NCBI RefSeq assembly: GCF_019112525.1
Contig: NZ_CP077800.1
Span: 1,488,001 to 1,552,000 of the forward strand
Length of the DNA stretch: 64,000 nucleotides
Direction of reading: 5' to 3'
Origin: Modestobacter sp. L9-4
GTDB lineage: Bacteria > Actinomycetota > Actinomycetes > Mycobacteriales > Geodermatophilaceae
Part shown: one piece after another, positions 18,687 to 28,695 of the stretch
How positions within the stretch are numbered: the first letter of the stretch is position 1
Layout: each line of letters starts with the position of its first letter
Program-made: the position numbers and the translations under genes
Notes under the pieces: generated by a model
Told to the model about the DNA's origin: nothing
What the model saw: only the letters and a program-made list of their open reading frames with translations
Database searches by the model: none

Positions 18687-20237
18687 TCAGTGGGCGAAGT
18701 GGCGGGTGCCGGTCAGGTACAGCGTCACGCCGGCGGCCTCGGCCGCGGCGACCACCTCCGCGTCGCGCACCGACCCACCCGGCTGGACGACGGCCTTCAC
18801 GCCGGCGTCGAGGAGCACCTGCAGGCCGTCGGCGAAGGGGAAGAACGCGTCGGAGGCCGCGACCGACCCGGTGGCCCGCTCACCGGCGCGGGTGACCGCG
18901 AGCCGGGCGGAGTCGACGCGGTTGACCTGGCCCATGCCGACCCCGACGGTGGCCTTGTCGCTGGCCAGCAGGATCGCGTTGCTCTTCACCGCGCGCACCG
19001 CCCGCCAGGCGAAGACCAGGTCGTCGAGGCCGGCGGCGTCCAGCGGGGCGCCGGTGGCCAGGGTCCAGCTGGTCGGGTCGTCGCCGGGGGCGTCGATGCG
19101 GTCGGCGGTCTGCAGCAGCAGCCCACCGCTGACCGGGCGCAGCTCGATCGACAGCCGCGGCGCCTCGGGCATCTGCAGCAGCCGGACGTTCTTCTTCTGG
19201 GTCAGCACGCCCAGGGCGTCCTCGGTGAACGAGGGGGCCACGACCACCTCGGTGAAGACCTCGGAGATCTGCTCGGCCATGGTCAGGTCGACCTCGCGGT
19301 TGGCGGCGATGACCCCGCCGAAGGCCGACACCGGGTCGCAGGCGTGCGCCTTGCGGTGGGCGGTGGCGATGTCGGCGCCGACGGCGATCCCGCACGGGTT
19401 GGCGTGCTTGATGATCGCCACGCAGGGGTCGGCGTGGTCGTGCGCGGCCCGCCAGGCGGCGTCGGTGTCGACGTAGTTGTTGTAGGACATCTGCTTGCCG
19501 TGCAGCTGCTCGGCGTCGGCGAGCCCGGGCTGGCCGCTGCGGTACAGCGCGGCACCCTGGTGCGGGTTCTCCCCGTAGCGCAGGACGTCGGCGCGCTCCC
19601 AGCTGCCGCCGACCCACGCCGGGAAGCCGCTCTCGTCGTCGGGGGCGAGCACGTTGCCCATCCACGAGGCGACCGCCACGTCGTAGGCCGCGGTGTGCCG
19701 GAACGCCTCGGCGGCCAGCTGCTGGCGCTGGGCGAGGGTGAAGCCGCCGGCCGTGACGGCCTCGACCACCTCCGCGTAGCGGCCCGGGTCGACCACCACC
19801 GCGACCGACGGGTGGTTCTTGGCAGCCGCGCGCACCATCGCCGGGCCACCGATGTCGATCTGCTCGATGCACTCGTCGGGCGTCGCACCGGAGGCCACGG
19901 TGTCGCTGAACGGGTAGAGGTTCACCACGACCAGGTCGAAGGCGGCGATGCCCAGGGCCTCGAGCTGCGCGACGTGCTCGGGCTTGCGGCGGTCGGCGAG
20001 GATGCCGGCGTGCACGGCCGGGTGCAGCGTCTTCACGCGCCCGTCGAGGGTCTCGGGGAAGCCGGTGACCTGCTCGACCGGGGTGACCGGCAGGCCGGCG
20101 TCGGCGATGCGGGCGGCGGTGGCGCCGGTGCTGACCAGCTCGACACCGGCTGCCACGAGCCCGCGGGCCAGCTCCTCGATGCCGTTCTTGTCGTAGACCC
20201 CGAGCAGTGCGCGGCGGACGGGGGTGCGGTCGCTCAT
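18687..20237 (-). CDS. purH: Bifunctional AICAR formyltransferase/IMP cyclohydrolase
   Basis: PurH catalyses the last two steps to IMP. The N-terminal cyclohydrolase begins [20 protein letters not shown] and has STGATAARI and [22 protein letters not shown]; the C-terminal transformylase shows [36 protein letters not shown] and [10 protein letters not shown]. The 516-residue length is normal. Its ATG overlaps the purN stop by 4 bp, so the two are translationally coupled. Confidence 0.97.
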   Translation of the reverse strand: MSDRTPVRRALLGVYDKNGIEELARGLVAAGVELVSTGATAARIADAGLPVTPVEQVTGFPETLDGRVKTLHPAVHAGILADRRKPEHVAQLEALGIAAFDLVVVNLYPFSDTVASGATPDECIEQIDIGGPAMVRAAAKNHPSVAVVVDPGRYAEVVEAVTAGGFTLAQRQQLAAEAFRHTAAYDVAVASWMGNVLAPDDESGFPAWVGGSWERADVLRYGENPHQGAALYRSGQPGLADAEQLHGKQMSYNNYVDTDAAWRAAHDHADPCVAIIKHANPCGIAVGADIATAHRKAHACDPVSAFGGVIAANREVDLTMAEQISEVFTEVVVAPSFTEDALGVLTQKKNVRLLQMPEAPRLSIELRPVSGGLLLQTADRIDAPGDDPTSWTLATGAPLDAAGLDDLVFAWRAVRAVKSNAILLASDKATVGVGMGQVNRVDSARLAVTRAGERATGSVAASDAFFPFADGLQVLLDAGVKAVVQPGGSVRDAEVVAAAEAAGVTLYLTGTRHFAH

Positions 20238-20872
20238 CGGGTGCTCTCCTGAGGTTCGTCGACGGTCGGGGCGGCCGGCGCCTGGGTCACCAGGTCGGCC
20301 AGGGTGTGCACCAGGAGCTCGCGCTCCACGGTCTTGATCCGTTCGTGCAGCCGCGCCTCGTCGTCCCCGGGCAGGACGGGCACGGCGCGCTGGGCGAGCA
20401 CCGGTCCGGTGTCGACGCCGGCGTCGACGAGGTGGACGGTGGCACCGGTCGTGTCCACGCCGGCGGCCAGGGCGTCCCGGACGGCGTGCGCCCCGGGGAA
20501 CGCCGGCAGCAGCGCCGGGTGGGTGTTGAGGACCCGGCCGCCGAAGGCGTCCAGCACGGCCGGGCCCAGCAGCTTCATGAACCCGGCGGAGACCACCCAG
20601 TCCGGACGCCGGGCAGTCAGCTCGGCGGCCAGCGCGCGGTCCCAGTGCGCGCGGTCGGGGTGGTCGGCCAGCGCGGTCACGAAGGTGTCGACGCCCCGGT
20701 CGCGGGCGGCGGCCAGCCCGGCGGCGTGCGGCCGGTCGGAGCCGACGGCGACCACCTCGGCCGGGTAGCCGGCGTCCTCAGTGGCGGCCAGCAGCGCGGC
20801 GCACAGGGTGCCGGCCCCGGACAGGAGGACGACGACCCGGGACCGCGGTGCAGCGGGCGCAACGGCGGGCAC
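20234..20872 (-). CDS. purN: Phosphoribosylglycinamide formyltransferase
   Basis: PurN transfers formate from 10-formyl-THF to GAR. The protein has [16 protein letters not shown] near the start, [18 protein letters not shown] with the catalytic Asn-His, and [20 protein letters not shown]. The usual SGxGSN motif reads SGAGTL here. GTG at 20872 gives 212 residues; a TTG further upstream is possible. It overlaps purH by 4 bp. Confidence 0.94.
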   Translation of the reverse strand: MPAVAPAAPRSRVVVLLSGAGTLCAALLAATEDAGYPAEVVAVGSDRPHAAGLAAARDRGVDTFVTALADHPDRAHWDRALAAELTARRPDWVVSAGFMKLLGPAVLDAFGGRVLNTHPALLPAFPGAHAVRDALAAGVDTTGATVHLVDAGVDTGPVLAQRAVPVLPGDDEARLHERIKTVERELLVHTLADLVTQAPAAPTVDEPQESTR

Positions 20873-20944
20873 GGTGGCCAACCCTAGCCGGGTGCACCGG
20901 GCGACCCGCCGCCCTGGGCACCACCGGGGACGCCCGGTCCCGGC

Positions 20945-21056
20945 CACGGTCGATCCGGGCCACGGTCGATCCGGGCCACGGTCGATCCGGGCCACGGTCG
21001 ATCCGGGCCACGGTCGATCCGGGCCACGGTCGATCCGGGCCACGGTCGATCCGGGC
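20945..21056. repeat. Seven perfect tandem copies of a 16-bp unit
   Basis: The unit CACGGTCGATCCGGGC repeats seven times without a mismatch (7 x 16 = 112 bp). It lies between the purN start and the perM-like stop and encodes no credible protein. The right end merges into a long palindrome (21054..21111). There are no spacers, so it is not a CRISPR array. A minisatellite or an array of protein-binding sites are both possible. Confidence 0.95.
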
Positions 21057-21111
21057 ATTGTGCGCTCCGTGCCCGTTCCGACGCCGGAACGGGCACCGGG
21101 CGCACAGTGCC
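21054..21111. repeat. Palindrome C (26-bp arms, 6-base loop) adjoining the tandem array
   Basis: Arms 21054..21079 and 21086..21111 pair at 23 of 26 positions (GGCATTGTGCGC... with ...GCGCACAGTGCC). It is followed by about 60 bp with no other feature before the perM-like stop, so it could also act as that gene's terminator. Its size is like palindromes A and B. Confidence 0.88.
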
Positions 21112-21170
21112 TGCCTGCGAGCCGCGCCGCCACCATCGGGACGGGCGCTCGGCAGCTGGGCGGACGGGGC

Positions 21171-22364
21171 TCAGCCGCGGGCGCGCCAGCGGCTGACCGG
21201 GGCGGCCAGCGCGGCCGCGATGCCGGCCTGTGCCGCGATCGCCAGGCCGGTGGTCAGCGCCGGGGCGCCGACCTCGGCCAGCGCACCGTCGCCCAGCCGG
21301 GCACCGGCCACGAGCACGACCAGCCCGCAGGTGACGCCGACGCCCACGCCGGCCACCAGGCCCCACAGCGCGGCGGTGACGCTGCCGCCGTCGTCCTCGC
21401 CGAGCCGCCGACCGAGCACCGCCGCGGCGACCAGCCCGGCGACGGCCGGCAGCGCCTGGGCGAGGAAGGCCAGCAGCGGCACGGCCTGGGTGTCGGGCAG
21501 GGCGGCCATCAGCGGCAGCGCCGGCACGGCGGCCAGGCTCACCCCGCCGGCGGAGACCAGGGTGCCGGCCCCGACCACGAAGCCGGGACCGGCGGCCAGC
21601 CCCATCACCGCGGCGGTGGCGTTGGGCAGCAGCAGCAGGCTGAGCCCGACCTGGCCGGCGGCGCCGGCGCTGGCCCCGCCGAGACCGGTGGCCAGCCGGC
21701 CCACCGCGGCGATGTCGTCGACCAGGGCGACCGCGACGACCGCGGTGCAGCAGGCGGCGAGCGTCAGCGTGCCGGCGACGACGGCCTGCCACAGCGCCCG
21801 CCCCGGGCCGGGGAACCGGTCGGCCAGCTCGGCGCTGAGACCGGAGTCGCGCAGCACCCCGAGTCCGCCGGCGACCAGGGCCAGCACGAGAGCGCCGAGC
21901 ACCGGCCGGAGGAGGCCGACGGGGGCGGCGGCACCGTCGGCGAGCAGCGCGAGCCCGGCGGTCGCGACGACGTGGACGCCCACGACCACGGCGAGCACCC
22001 GCGCCGCCCCGCCCGCGGTGTGCACCGCGCGCACCGCCGCCACCGAGCCGGCGGCCCGGTTCAGCCCCCAGGCGATGACCAGGGTGAGCAGCAGGGGCGC
22101 CACCCGCAGCGGCCCGGAGGGCAGGTCCAGCTGGGCGCCCTGGGCGAGCAGCCACAGCTGGGCGGCCAGCCGCGCCGAGGAGCCCACGGGCAGGCCGCCG
22201 TCGGGGTCGAGGGTCTGGACGACGACGAGCGCCAGGCCCAGTCCGAGCAGGCCGAGGACGTGCACCGCCAGGGCGGCGGCCGCGGCCAGCCCGCCGGTGG
22301 CCGAGCTGCGCGGCTCGCCGTCCCCCGGTCCCAGTGAGGGCAGCCGGGACAGCAGGGACGTCAC
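21171..22364 (-). CDS. DUF6350 / PerM-like integral membrane protein
   Basis: A 397-residue protein with about ten hydrophobic segments and few charged residues. Position directly upstream of purN-purH and downstream of sucCD is the same as mycobacterial PerM (Rv0955), which has been linked to cell division and stress survival; sequence type (DUF6350) fits. The start is the GTG giving VTSLLSRLPSLG. The function here is inferred from position and family. Confidence 0.8.
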   Translation of the reverse strand: MTSLLSRLPSLGPGDGEPRSSATGGLAAAAALAVHVLGLLGLGLALVVVQTLDPDGGLPVGSSARLAAQLWLLAQGAQLDLPSGPLRVAPLLLTLVIAWGLNRAAGSVAAVRAVHTAGGAARVLAVVVGVHVVATAGLALLADGAAAPVGLLRPVLGALVLALVAGGLGVLRDSGLSAELADRFPGPGRALWQAVVAGTLTLAACCTAVVAVALVDDIAAVGRLATGLGGASAGAAGQVGLSLLLLPNATAAVMGLAAGPGFVVGAGTLVSAGGVSLAAVPALPLMAALPDTQAVPLLAFLAQALPAVAGLVAAAVLGRRLGEDDGGSVTAALWGLVAGVGVGVTCGLVVLVAGARLGDGALAEVGAPALTTGLAIAAQAGIAAALAAPVSRWRARG

Positions 22365-22419
22365 GCCTCCACTGTGCCAAGACCCGCGGCCGGCGACGCG
22401 GTGCACGCGCCGGGGCGGT

Positions 22420-22944
22420 TCACGTCACGTCCTGGGCCCGCTCGGCGGCCACCCACGCCCGCGCCTGCGGGAGCAGCCGCCGGAGCGACACGGCGAGCAT
22501 CGCGGCGACGGTGAGCACGGCCAGCAGCCCGGGCAGGCTGAACCCGAGGTCCAGGGAGGACAGCCACGCCAGCACCGTCACCAGGAACGCCAGGGCGACC
22601 AGCCCGGTGGTGACCAGCGCCCGCGGGAACGGCGTGGGGACGTCGGCCACCGCGGGCAGCAGCGCCCACGCGCTGGCCAGCACGAGCAGCACGAGTGCGG
22701 TGACCAGCAGGCCGGAGTCCAGGCCGTTCGCGGACGTCGCCTCGACGCGGTGGCCGTAGCCCAGGTCGAAGCCCTCCCGGCGGTACCAGGGCACCAGCAG
22801 GAGGACCAGGAACACCACCGTGCCCGCGGCGACGACGACGTCGGCGCGCGCGGGCCGTCCCGGGCGCACCCGCGGGCGGGGCACCGCGGCGACGGCGTCC
22901 GGCGGGGACCCGGTGTCGGCCGGGTCGGGGGCGGTGGACGTCAC
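22420..22944 (-). CDS. Membrane protein of unknown function, four hydrophobic segments
   Basis: The 174-residue product has a Pro/Asp-rich soluble N-terminus (VTSTAPDPADTGSPPDA) and four membrane segments, with RREGFDLGYGHRVEATSANG between the first two. GTG at 22944 follows GGAGGAGGAC; a longer reading to 23064 covers the sucD-side repeat and is less likely. Genomic position parallels Rv0954 of mycobacteria, a small membrane protein, but similarity cannot be checked here. Confidence 0.7.
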   Translation of the reverse strand: MTSTAPDPADTGSPPDAVAAVPRPRVRPGRPARADVVVAAGTVVFLVLLLVPWYRREGFDLGYGHRVEATSANGLDSGLLVTALVLLVLASAWALLPAVADVPTPFPRALVTTGLVALAFLVTVLAWLSSLDLGFSLPGLLAVLTVAAMLAVSLRRLLPQARAWVAAERAQDVT

Positions 22945-23065
22945 CGGGCTGTCCTCCTCCGCTGGCGGGTGGTCCCGGACAGTCTCCCGTCCCTCCGGGG
23001 ACGACGCTGCCCGGCACCCTCCGAGGAGGACGCCGGGCAGCGGTGGTGCGTTCGGTTCCCTCACC

Positions 23066-23110
23066 GGGCCCCGCCGCGAGCTCGCGAGCGGTGAGGGGCG
23101 AGGGGGTCCC
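23066..23110. terminator. GC hairpin after sucD, dispersed repeat core
   Basis: The core GGGCCCCGCCGCGAGCTC followed by GCGAGCGGTGAGGGG forms nested stems directly 3' of the sucD stop on the minus strand. The same core (GGGYCCCGCCGCGAGCTYGC) occurs at 36465 and 36528. Confidence 0.55.
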
Positions 23111-23112
23111 TC

Positions 23113-23991
23113 CTAGGCGCCGACGATCTCCCGCATGAGGCGCGCGGCCTCCGACGGGGTCTTGCCGACCCGCACGCCCGCGGCCTCGAGGGCCTCCTGC
23201 TTGGCGGCGGCGGTGCCGGCCGAGCCGGAGACGATGGCGCCGGCGTGGCCCATGGTCTTGCCCTCGGGGGCGGTGAAGCCGGCGACGTAGCCGACGACGG
23301 GCTTGGTGACGTTGGCCTTGATGAAGTCGGCGGCGCGCTCCTCGGCGTCGCCGCCGATCTCGCCGATCATCACGATGGCCTCGGTCTCCGGGTCGTCCTG
23401 GAAGGCCTGCAGGCAGTCGATGTGCGTGGTGCCGATGACCGGGTCGCCACCGATGCCGACGGCGGTGGAGAAGCCGATGTCACGCAGCTCGTACATCATC
23501 TGGTAGGTCAGCGTGCCGGACTTGCTGACCAGCCCGATCTTGCCGGCCTGGGTGATGTTGGCCGGGATGATGCCGGCGTTGGAGCGCCCGGGGCTGATCA
23601 GGCCGGGGCAGTTCGGGCCGATGATCCGGGTCGAGCCACCCTGGGCGTGGGCCCAGAAGTAGGTCGAGTCGTGCACCGGGATGCCCTCGGTGATGACCAC
23701 GGCCATCCCGATCTGGGCGTCCACGGCCTCCAGGACGGCGTCCTTGGCGAACTTCGGCGGCACGAAGACGACGCTGACGTCGGCCCCGGTCTCCTTCATG
23801 GCGTCGGCGACGGAGCCGTAGACCGGGACGGACGTGCCGTCGAAGTCCACGGACTGGCCGGCCTTGCTCGGGTTGACGCCACCGACCACGGCGGTGCCGG
23901 AGGCGAGCATGCGCGCGGTGTGCTTGCGCCCCTCGGACCCGGTGATGCCCTGGACGATGACCTTGCTGTTCTCGGTGAGGAAGATCGACAT
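23113..23991 (-). CDS. sucD: Succinyl-CoA synthetase alpha subunit
   Basis: This 292-residue subunit binds CoA and carries the phospho-histidine intermediate. It starts [35 protein letters not shown] and [14 protein letters not shown] are family motifs, and GHAGAIVSG holds the active-site His. It lies 28 bp after sucC in one operon. Confidence 0.97.
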   Translation of the reverse strand: MSIFLTENSKVIVQGITGSEGRKHTARMLASGTAVVGGVNPSKAGQSVDFDGTSVPVYGSVADAMKETGADVSVVFVPPKFAKDAVLEAVDAQIGMAVVITEGIPVHDSTYFWAHAQGGSTRIIGPNCPGLISPGRSNAGIIPANITQAGKIGLVSKSGTLTYQMMYELRDIGFSTAVGIGGDPVIGTTHIDCLQAFQDDPETEAIVMIGEIGGDAEERAADFIKANVTKPVVGYVAGFTAPEGKTMGHAGAIVSGSAGTAAAKQEALEAAGVRVGKTPSEAARLMREIVGA

Positions 23992-24019
23992 CTCAGTTGT
24001 CCTGTCTCGTCTGGGGCGT

Positions 24020-25183
24020 TCAGGCGGCGGCGAGCTCGGCGGCGCGGCGGGCGGCGCCGTCCATGGTGTCGACCACGGTCACCAGCGGGTGGGCGGCCTC
24101 GGCGAGGATCCGCCGACCCTCCTCCACGTTGTTGCCGTCCAGACGCACGACCAGCGGCTTGGTGGCCTCGTCGCCGAGCTGGGCCAGGGCGGCCACGATG
24201 CCCTTGGCGACCTCGTCGCAGGCGGTGATCCCGCCGAAGACGTTGACGAAGACGCTCTTCACGTCGGGGTCGGACAGGATGATGCCCAGGCCGTTGGCCA
24301 TGACCTCGGCGGAGGCGCCACCACCGATGTCGAGGAAGTTGGCCGGACGGACGCCGCCGAACTCCTCGCCGGCGTAGGCGACGACGTCCAGGGTGCTCAT
24401 GACCAGGCCCGCACCGTTGCCGATGATCCCGACCTGGCCCTGCAGCTTGACGTAGTTGAGGTCCTTCTGCTTCGCCGCGGCCTCCAGCGGGTCGGCGGCG
24501 GCGGCGTCCTCCAGGGCGGCGTGCTCGGCGTGCCGGAAGCCGGCGTTCTCGTCGAGGGTGACCTTGGCGTCCAGCGCGAGGACCTTGCCGGAGGGGTCCT
24601 TGGCCAGCGGGTTGATCTCGACCAGCGTGGCGTCCTCCTTGGTGAAGACGTCCCACAGCTGGACGGCGATGGCGATCACCTGGTCGCGGACCTCGGCCGG
24701 GAACCCGGCGGCGTCGACGATCTCGGCGGCCTTCGCAGCGTCGACCCCGACGGAGGCGTCGACGGCGATGCGGGCAAGGGCCTCGGGGCGCTTGACGGCG
24801 AGCTGCTCGATCTCCATGCCGCCCTCCTTGCTGGCCATCGCCAGGAAGGTGCGGTTGGACCGGTCGAGCAGGTAGGAGAAGTAGTACTCCTCCGCGATGT
24901 CGCTGGCCTGGGCGACCATGACCTTGCGGGTCACGTGGCCCTTGATGTCCAGCCCGAGGATGTCCTCGGCGCGGGCCCGGGCGGCCTCCGGGTCGTCGGC
25001 GAGCTTGACGCCGCCGGCCTTGCCGCGGCCGCCCACCTTCACCTGGGCCTTCACCACGACCTGCGCGCCGATCTCGCGCGCGATCGCCTCCGCCTGCTCG
25101 GGTGTCTCGGCTACGCCGCCGGGCAGCACGGGCACACCGTGCGCGGCCAACAGGTCACGGGCCTGGTACTCGAAGAGATCCAC
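24020..25183 (-). CDS. sucC: Succinyl-CoA synthetase beta subunit
   Basis: A 387-residue ATP-grasp subunit: [22 protein letters not shown] at the N-terminus, [30 protein letters not shown], and [16 protein letters not shown]. With SucD it interconverts succinyl-CoA and succinate with nucleotide formation. The ATG start is normal. Together with mdh and icd it gives the window four TCA genes. Confidence 0.97.
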   Translation of the reverse strand: MDLFEYQARDLLAAHGVPVLPGGVAETPEQAEAIAREIGAQVVVKAQVKVGGRGKAGGVKLADDPEAARARAEDILGLDIKGHVTRKVMVAQASDIAEEYYFSYLLDRSNRTFLAMASKEGGMEIEQLAVKRPEALARIAVDASVGVDAAKAAEIVDAAGFPAEVRDQVIAIAVQLWDVFTKEDATLVEINPLAKDPSGKVLALDAKVTLDENAGFRHAEHAALEDAAAADPLEAAAKQKDLNYVKLQGQVGIIGNGAGLVMSTLDVVAYAGEEFGGVRPANFLDIGGGASAEVMANGLGIILSDPDVKSVFVNVFGGITACDEVAKGIVAALAQLGDEATKPLVVRLDGNNVEEGRRILAEAAHPLVTVVDTMDGAARRAAELAAA

Positions 25184-25270
25184 GAACAGGGACCGTAGCC
25201 CGCCCGCCGGGCGTCCGCGCCACGTGCCTCCGGCGGCGGGCGTGTCCGGCTGTGCGCCGGTGGCCGGGGA

Positions 25271-26329
25271 TCAGTCCTCGCGCGGGCCGGCGAACCGCTC
25301 GTCGGGCGCCGCCACCGGGGCCGTGCCCGCACGCGCGCGCCAGGCCAGCACGGCGAGGGCGAGCAGGGCCAGCCCGAGCACGAGCAGCCCGGCGCCGGTC
25401 ACCGTCCAGTCCAGGTCGGGGCCGTGCAGGGCGTCCCGCAGACCGCTGAGCCCGGCGGCCAGCACGAAGACCGCCACCCCCAGCAGCCCGCCGACGGCAC
25501 CCAGGCGCGGCCGCAGCGACGGCGCGGTCACCGCGCACAGCAGCAGGGCACCGGCGAGCAGCAGCCCGCCGAGCAGGGCCAGGCCGGGGCGCTCCAGCAG
25601 CGCGGGCGGCCCCTGCGCGGTGACCACCGTCTCCAGCCCCGTGGCCGGGTCGACCACCACCCGGTCCGGGACGTCGGCGGCCGGCAGCGCGAGGCAGAGC
25701 ACCGCCCCGACCCCGAGCAACACCGCGGCGCCGGCGAGCGCCGGCCGGAGCGGGTCCAGCGACCCGCCGTCCTCCATGACCGTGCGCCCCCAGGCGACCA
25801 GCGCGACTCCCCCGGCGAGCACGGTCAGCACCAGGGCGACCACCCCGAGGACCCAGCCGGCACTGATGTCGACCGAGCTGATGACGACCCGCTCGCCGCC
25901 CAGGACGTCGACCGCCGGACGGGTGGTCGAGGCGCGGCCCTGGTAGACCTCGATGAGCAGCCGGCCCACCGCGAGCGCAGCGCTGACCGAGGCGTACGCC
26001 AGGCCCAGCCGCGGCACCCGGCCGAGCGCCAGGCCGGCGCCCACCACGAGGGTGACGAGCGGCGCCACCAGCGCGACGAGTGCCGACACCGGACCGGTGA
26101 CCGGCCCGACGGCCACCCCGCCGACGACGAGGTAGGTGGGGAAGGCGGCGACGGCGGCCAGCAGGCCGGCCAGCACCAGCAGCCCCCCGGCGACCCGGGC
26201 GAGCAGCGGGACGGTGCCGACCACCAGCAGGTCCGACGCAGGGCCGCGGGAGGCCTCCGCCGGGCGGCGTCCGGACGCCGACGCACCTCCCCTGCCGGAG
26301 CGGGCGGGAACGCGGTCACGGGCGGGCAC
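25271..26329 (-). CDS. Multi-pass membrane protein of unknown function
   Basis: The 352-residue product has about eight hydrophobic segments, a disordered Arg/Ala-rich N-terminus and one larger polar loop containing VYQGRASTTRPAVDVLGGERVVISSVD. No enzyme motif is visible. It precedes sucC by 87 bp in the same direction and is divergent from the lipase gene. The start is the GTG that gives VPARDRVPARSG; the much longer upstream frame is antisense to the lipase and not real. Confidence 0.65.
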   Translation of the reverse strand: MPARDRVPARSGRGGASASGRRPAEASRGPASDLLVVGTVPLLARVAGGLLVLAGLLAAVAAFPTYLVVGGVAVGPVTGPVSALVALVAPLVTLVVGAGLALGRVPRLGLAYASVSAALAVGRLLIEVYQGRASTTRPAVDVLGGERVVISSVDISAGWVLGVVALVLTVLAGGVALVAWGRTVMEDGGSLDPLRPALAGAAVLLGVGAVLCLALPAADVPDRVVVDPATGLETVVTAQGPPALLERPGLALLGGLLLAGALLLCAVTAPSLRPRLGAVGGLLGVAVFVLAAGLSGLRDALHGPDLDWTVTGAGLLVLGLALLALAVLAWRARAGTAPVAAPDERFAGPRED

Positions 26330-26487
26330 TGGTCGGCTCCTCGGTTCGGGCGGTGGGGACGCGGGCGCGTGTCGGGGGGCGGTGTGTGACGTCGGGCACC
26401 TCAGGGCACCCCAGTCCCCCGAGGCCGACGCAGCACGTGCGCGGCACCGCCCGGCGCGGTGCCGGAGCGGACAGGAGGGAGACCGGC

Positions 26488-27384
26488 GTGCACTCGACCG
26501 ACCAGCCCTCCTCCCCAGCCTGGCACGCGCGGGGCGCCGGAGCCGGGAGCGACCCGGCACCCGCGGGCGGGCAGCACCACGCCGGTCTGCGGTCGGTGGT
26601 GTCCCCGGCCGCCCTGGCCGGCACGCTGACCGAGCTCGCCTGGGTGGGTGCCCATGCGTTGCTCTACCCGCTCGGGGCGCGGGCCGAACGGCTGCGCGCC
26701 GACCCGCGGTACCGCCCCGGCGACCAGCCGCCCGCGGTGCGCGCCCTGTTCGCCGCCGACCCGCTGGCCGCCCGCGTGCCCGTCGTCCTGGTGCACGGGC
26801 TGGTCGACAACCGGTCGGTCTTCTCGGTGATGCAGCGGGGGCTGCGGCGGCGGGGGTTCGCGCAGGTGTGCTCCTGGAACTACAGCCCGCTGCTGCGGGA
26901 CGTCGAGACGGCCGCAGTGGCGCTGGGCCGCCAGCTGGAGGCGGTGTGCCGGGAGACCGGGCACGACCGGGTGCACGTGGTCGGTCACAGCCTGGGCGGG
27001 CTGGTGGCCCGGTACCTCGTGCAGCGGCTGGGCGGTGACGCCCGGGTCGACGCGCTGGTGACCCTGGGGACGCCGCACGGCGGGAGCCGGTGGGCGCACG
27101 TGCTGCCCACCCCGCTGGTGCGGCAGCTGCGCCCCGGGTCGGCGCTGATCCAGGAGCTGGCTGCACCGGCGCCGGGCTGCCGCACCCGGGTGACCGCGGT
27201 CTACAGCGACCTCGACCAGATGGTGCTGCCCTCGAGTGCCGGGCGCTGCGACCACCCCGACCTGGGTGCACGCAACGTGCTGGTGCGCGGGGTGGGGCAC
27301 ATGTCGCTGCCGGTGCACCGGGCGGTGCTCGACGAGGTCGCCGTCACGCTGGCCACTCCGGCGCAGGAGCCGACGGCCGCCTGA
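26488..27384 (+). CDS. Alpha/beta-hydrolase, lipase-like (GHSLGG)
   Basis: A 298-residue serine hydrolase of the triacylglycerol-lipase (class 2 / LipA-like) type. It has the oxyanion segment VPVVLVHGLVDNRSVF, the nucleophile elbow VVGHSLGGLVARYLV, LVTLGTPHGG, the acid in VTAVYSDLDQMV and the catalytic His in VRGVGHMSLP. GTG at 26488 has an ACAGGAGGGAG site; no clear signal peptide, so it may be cytoplasmic or membrane-associated. Substrate unknown. Confidence 0.86.
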   Translation: MHSTDQPSSPAWHARGAGAGSDPAPAGGQHHAGLRSVVSPAALAGTLTELAWVGAHALLYPLGARAERLRADPRYRPGDQPPAVRALFAADPLAARVPVVLVHGLVDNRSVFSVMQRGLRRRGFAQVCSWNYSPLLRDVETAAVALGRQLEAVCRETGHDRVHVVGHSLGGLVARYLVQRLGGDARVDALVTLGTPHGGSRWAHVLPTPLVRQLRPGSALIQELAAPAPGCRTRVTAVYSDLDQMVLPSSAGRCDHPDLGARNVLVRGVGHMSLPVHRAVLDEVAVTLATPAQEPTAA

Positions 27385-27632
27385 GTCGGATGGGGCGGGA
27401 GTGACTGCTCCCTGCGACGGGTGTGACGGGTGTGGTCACTGAGCGCCGAGGTGCACGACACGCACGGTCAGGTCGTGGTCGCGCTCGGTCGCTCTCCGTA
27501 GCGTCCGCGGACGACGAGCGACGAGATCCCCACCCGGTGGTCCCGCAGCTCTGTGCACCTGCCGATGACGTGAGCGTCTGGTGCACGTCAGACCACGGCT
27601 CCCCCCGTGCGTCGTCCCCGGGAAGGTGCCTG

Positions 27633-28664
27633 ATGTCCCGTCTCCGTGAGCTCGTGGGCCGTACGCGGCCCGAGGACGGCCCCGACGCCGGCCCGTCCGC
27701 CGACACGGCCGGCACCGGCTGGGCCGAGGCCCTGGTCGCCCACGTCGACTGGGACGGCGAGTGGGCCGCGACCCAGGACGCCGCCCGCGGAAGTGACACC
27801 GGTCCGGCCACCGCCGCCGCCCCCGCCGTCGCCCCGGCCCCCGTCGCTGCAGCTCCCGTCGCCGCCGCTCCCGTCGTCGCTCCCGTCGTCGCTCCCGTCG
27901 TCGCTCCCGTCGTCGTCGCAGTCCCCACCGCCACGACGACCGCCCCCGCGCCGACCACCGACTCCCCTGCTGCCCGCCGTCCGGCGGCCGTCGCCCGGCC
28001 CGCCTCGACCCGGCAGGTGCCCCGTCCCCCGGCCCGCCGCGCGCCCCTGCTGCTCGCCGCTGCCGTGGTGGGTGCCATCGCCGCGGCACTGCTGGGCAGC
28101 GGCACCGCCGCGCCCGTGCCGGTCGCCTCCGGGCAGGACTACGGCCTGGGGCTCGCCGACGCCAGCTTCGCCGGTGGCGTGGACGTCGAGGGCGCCCGCG
28201 GGGAGATCAGCGAGGCCGAGGCCCAGCTGCGGCTGGGCGAGATCGCCGCCTCCCGGGCGGCCCGCGAGCCCGACTTCGTCGTCCCGACCGACGGCCGGCT
28301 CACCACCTGCTTCTGCCAGCGCTGGGGGACCATGCACTGGGGCATCGACCTCGCCGCCCCGCTGGGCACCCCGATCCTCGCGGCCGCCGACGGCGTCGTC
28401 CTGCGGGCCGGCCCGGCGTCGGGCTACGGCAACGCCGTCTACATCCAGGACGCCGACGGCAACGTCGAGATCTACGGCCACATGCGGTACTACGACGTGA
28501 AGGCCGGGGACGTCGTCTCCGCCGGCGAGCAGATCGCCAAGGTCGGCAGCCAGGGCCAGTCGACCGGCCCGCACCTGCACTTCGAGATCCACGTCGGCGG
28601 GATCAACGGCAAGCCGACCGACCCGCAGAAGTGGCTGGCCGAGCGGGGCCTCACGGTCGGCTGA
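27633..28664 (+). CDS. M23 family metallopeptidase, membrane-anchored
   Basis: This 343-residue protein should cleave peptidoglycan cross-bridges outside the membrane. A cytoplasmic N-terminal region with an Ala/Pro/Val repeat leads to one membrane segment (RAPLLLAAAVVGAIAAALLGSG), then a helical stretch (GEISEAEAQLRLGEIAASRA) and the LytM domain with zinc ligands HWGIDLAAP and HLHFEIH. The ATG at 27633 follows GGGAAGG. Position near sucC and uvrD equals mycobacterial Rv0950c. The 248-bp upstream gap has no riboswitch I could recognise. Confidence 0.9.
   Translation: MSRLRELVGRTRPEDGPDAGPSADTAGTGWAEALVAHVDWDGEWAATQDAARGSDTGPATAAAPAVAPAPVAAAPVAAAPVVAPVVAPVVAPVVVAVPTATTTAPAPTTDSPAARRPAAVARPASTRQVPRPPARRAPLLLAAAVVGAIAAALLGSGTAAPVPVASGQDYGLGLADASFAGGVDVEGARGEISEAEAQLRLGEIAASRAAREPDFVVPTDGRLTTCFCQRWGTMHWGIDLAAPLGTPILAAADGVVLRAGPASGYGNAVYIQDADGNVEIYGHMRYYDVKAGDVVSAGEQIAKVGSQGQSTGPHLHFEIHVGGINGKPTDPQKWLAERGLTVG
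27867..27914 (+). repeat. Four perfect in-frame 12-bp repeats in the M23 gene
   Basis: The unit GCTCCCGTCGTC occurs four times in a row and encodes Ala-Pro-Val-Val repeats in the N-terminal linker. Diverged copies extend on both sides. Copy number could vary by slippage without a frameshift. Confidence 0.9.
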
Positions 28665-28695
28665 GCCGGCCCACGGCGCCCTACGATCCGGGCGC

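Noticed and set aside
20945-21056. Tandem array as a CRISPR
   Set aside because: Units are contiguous 16-mers with no spacers and no cas genes nearby.
27385-27632. Possible c-di-AMP (ydaO-type) riboswitch upstream of the M23 peptidase, as in other actinobacteria
   Set aside because: The conserved core elements were not found in the 248-bp leader.
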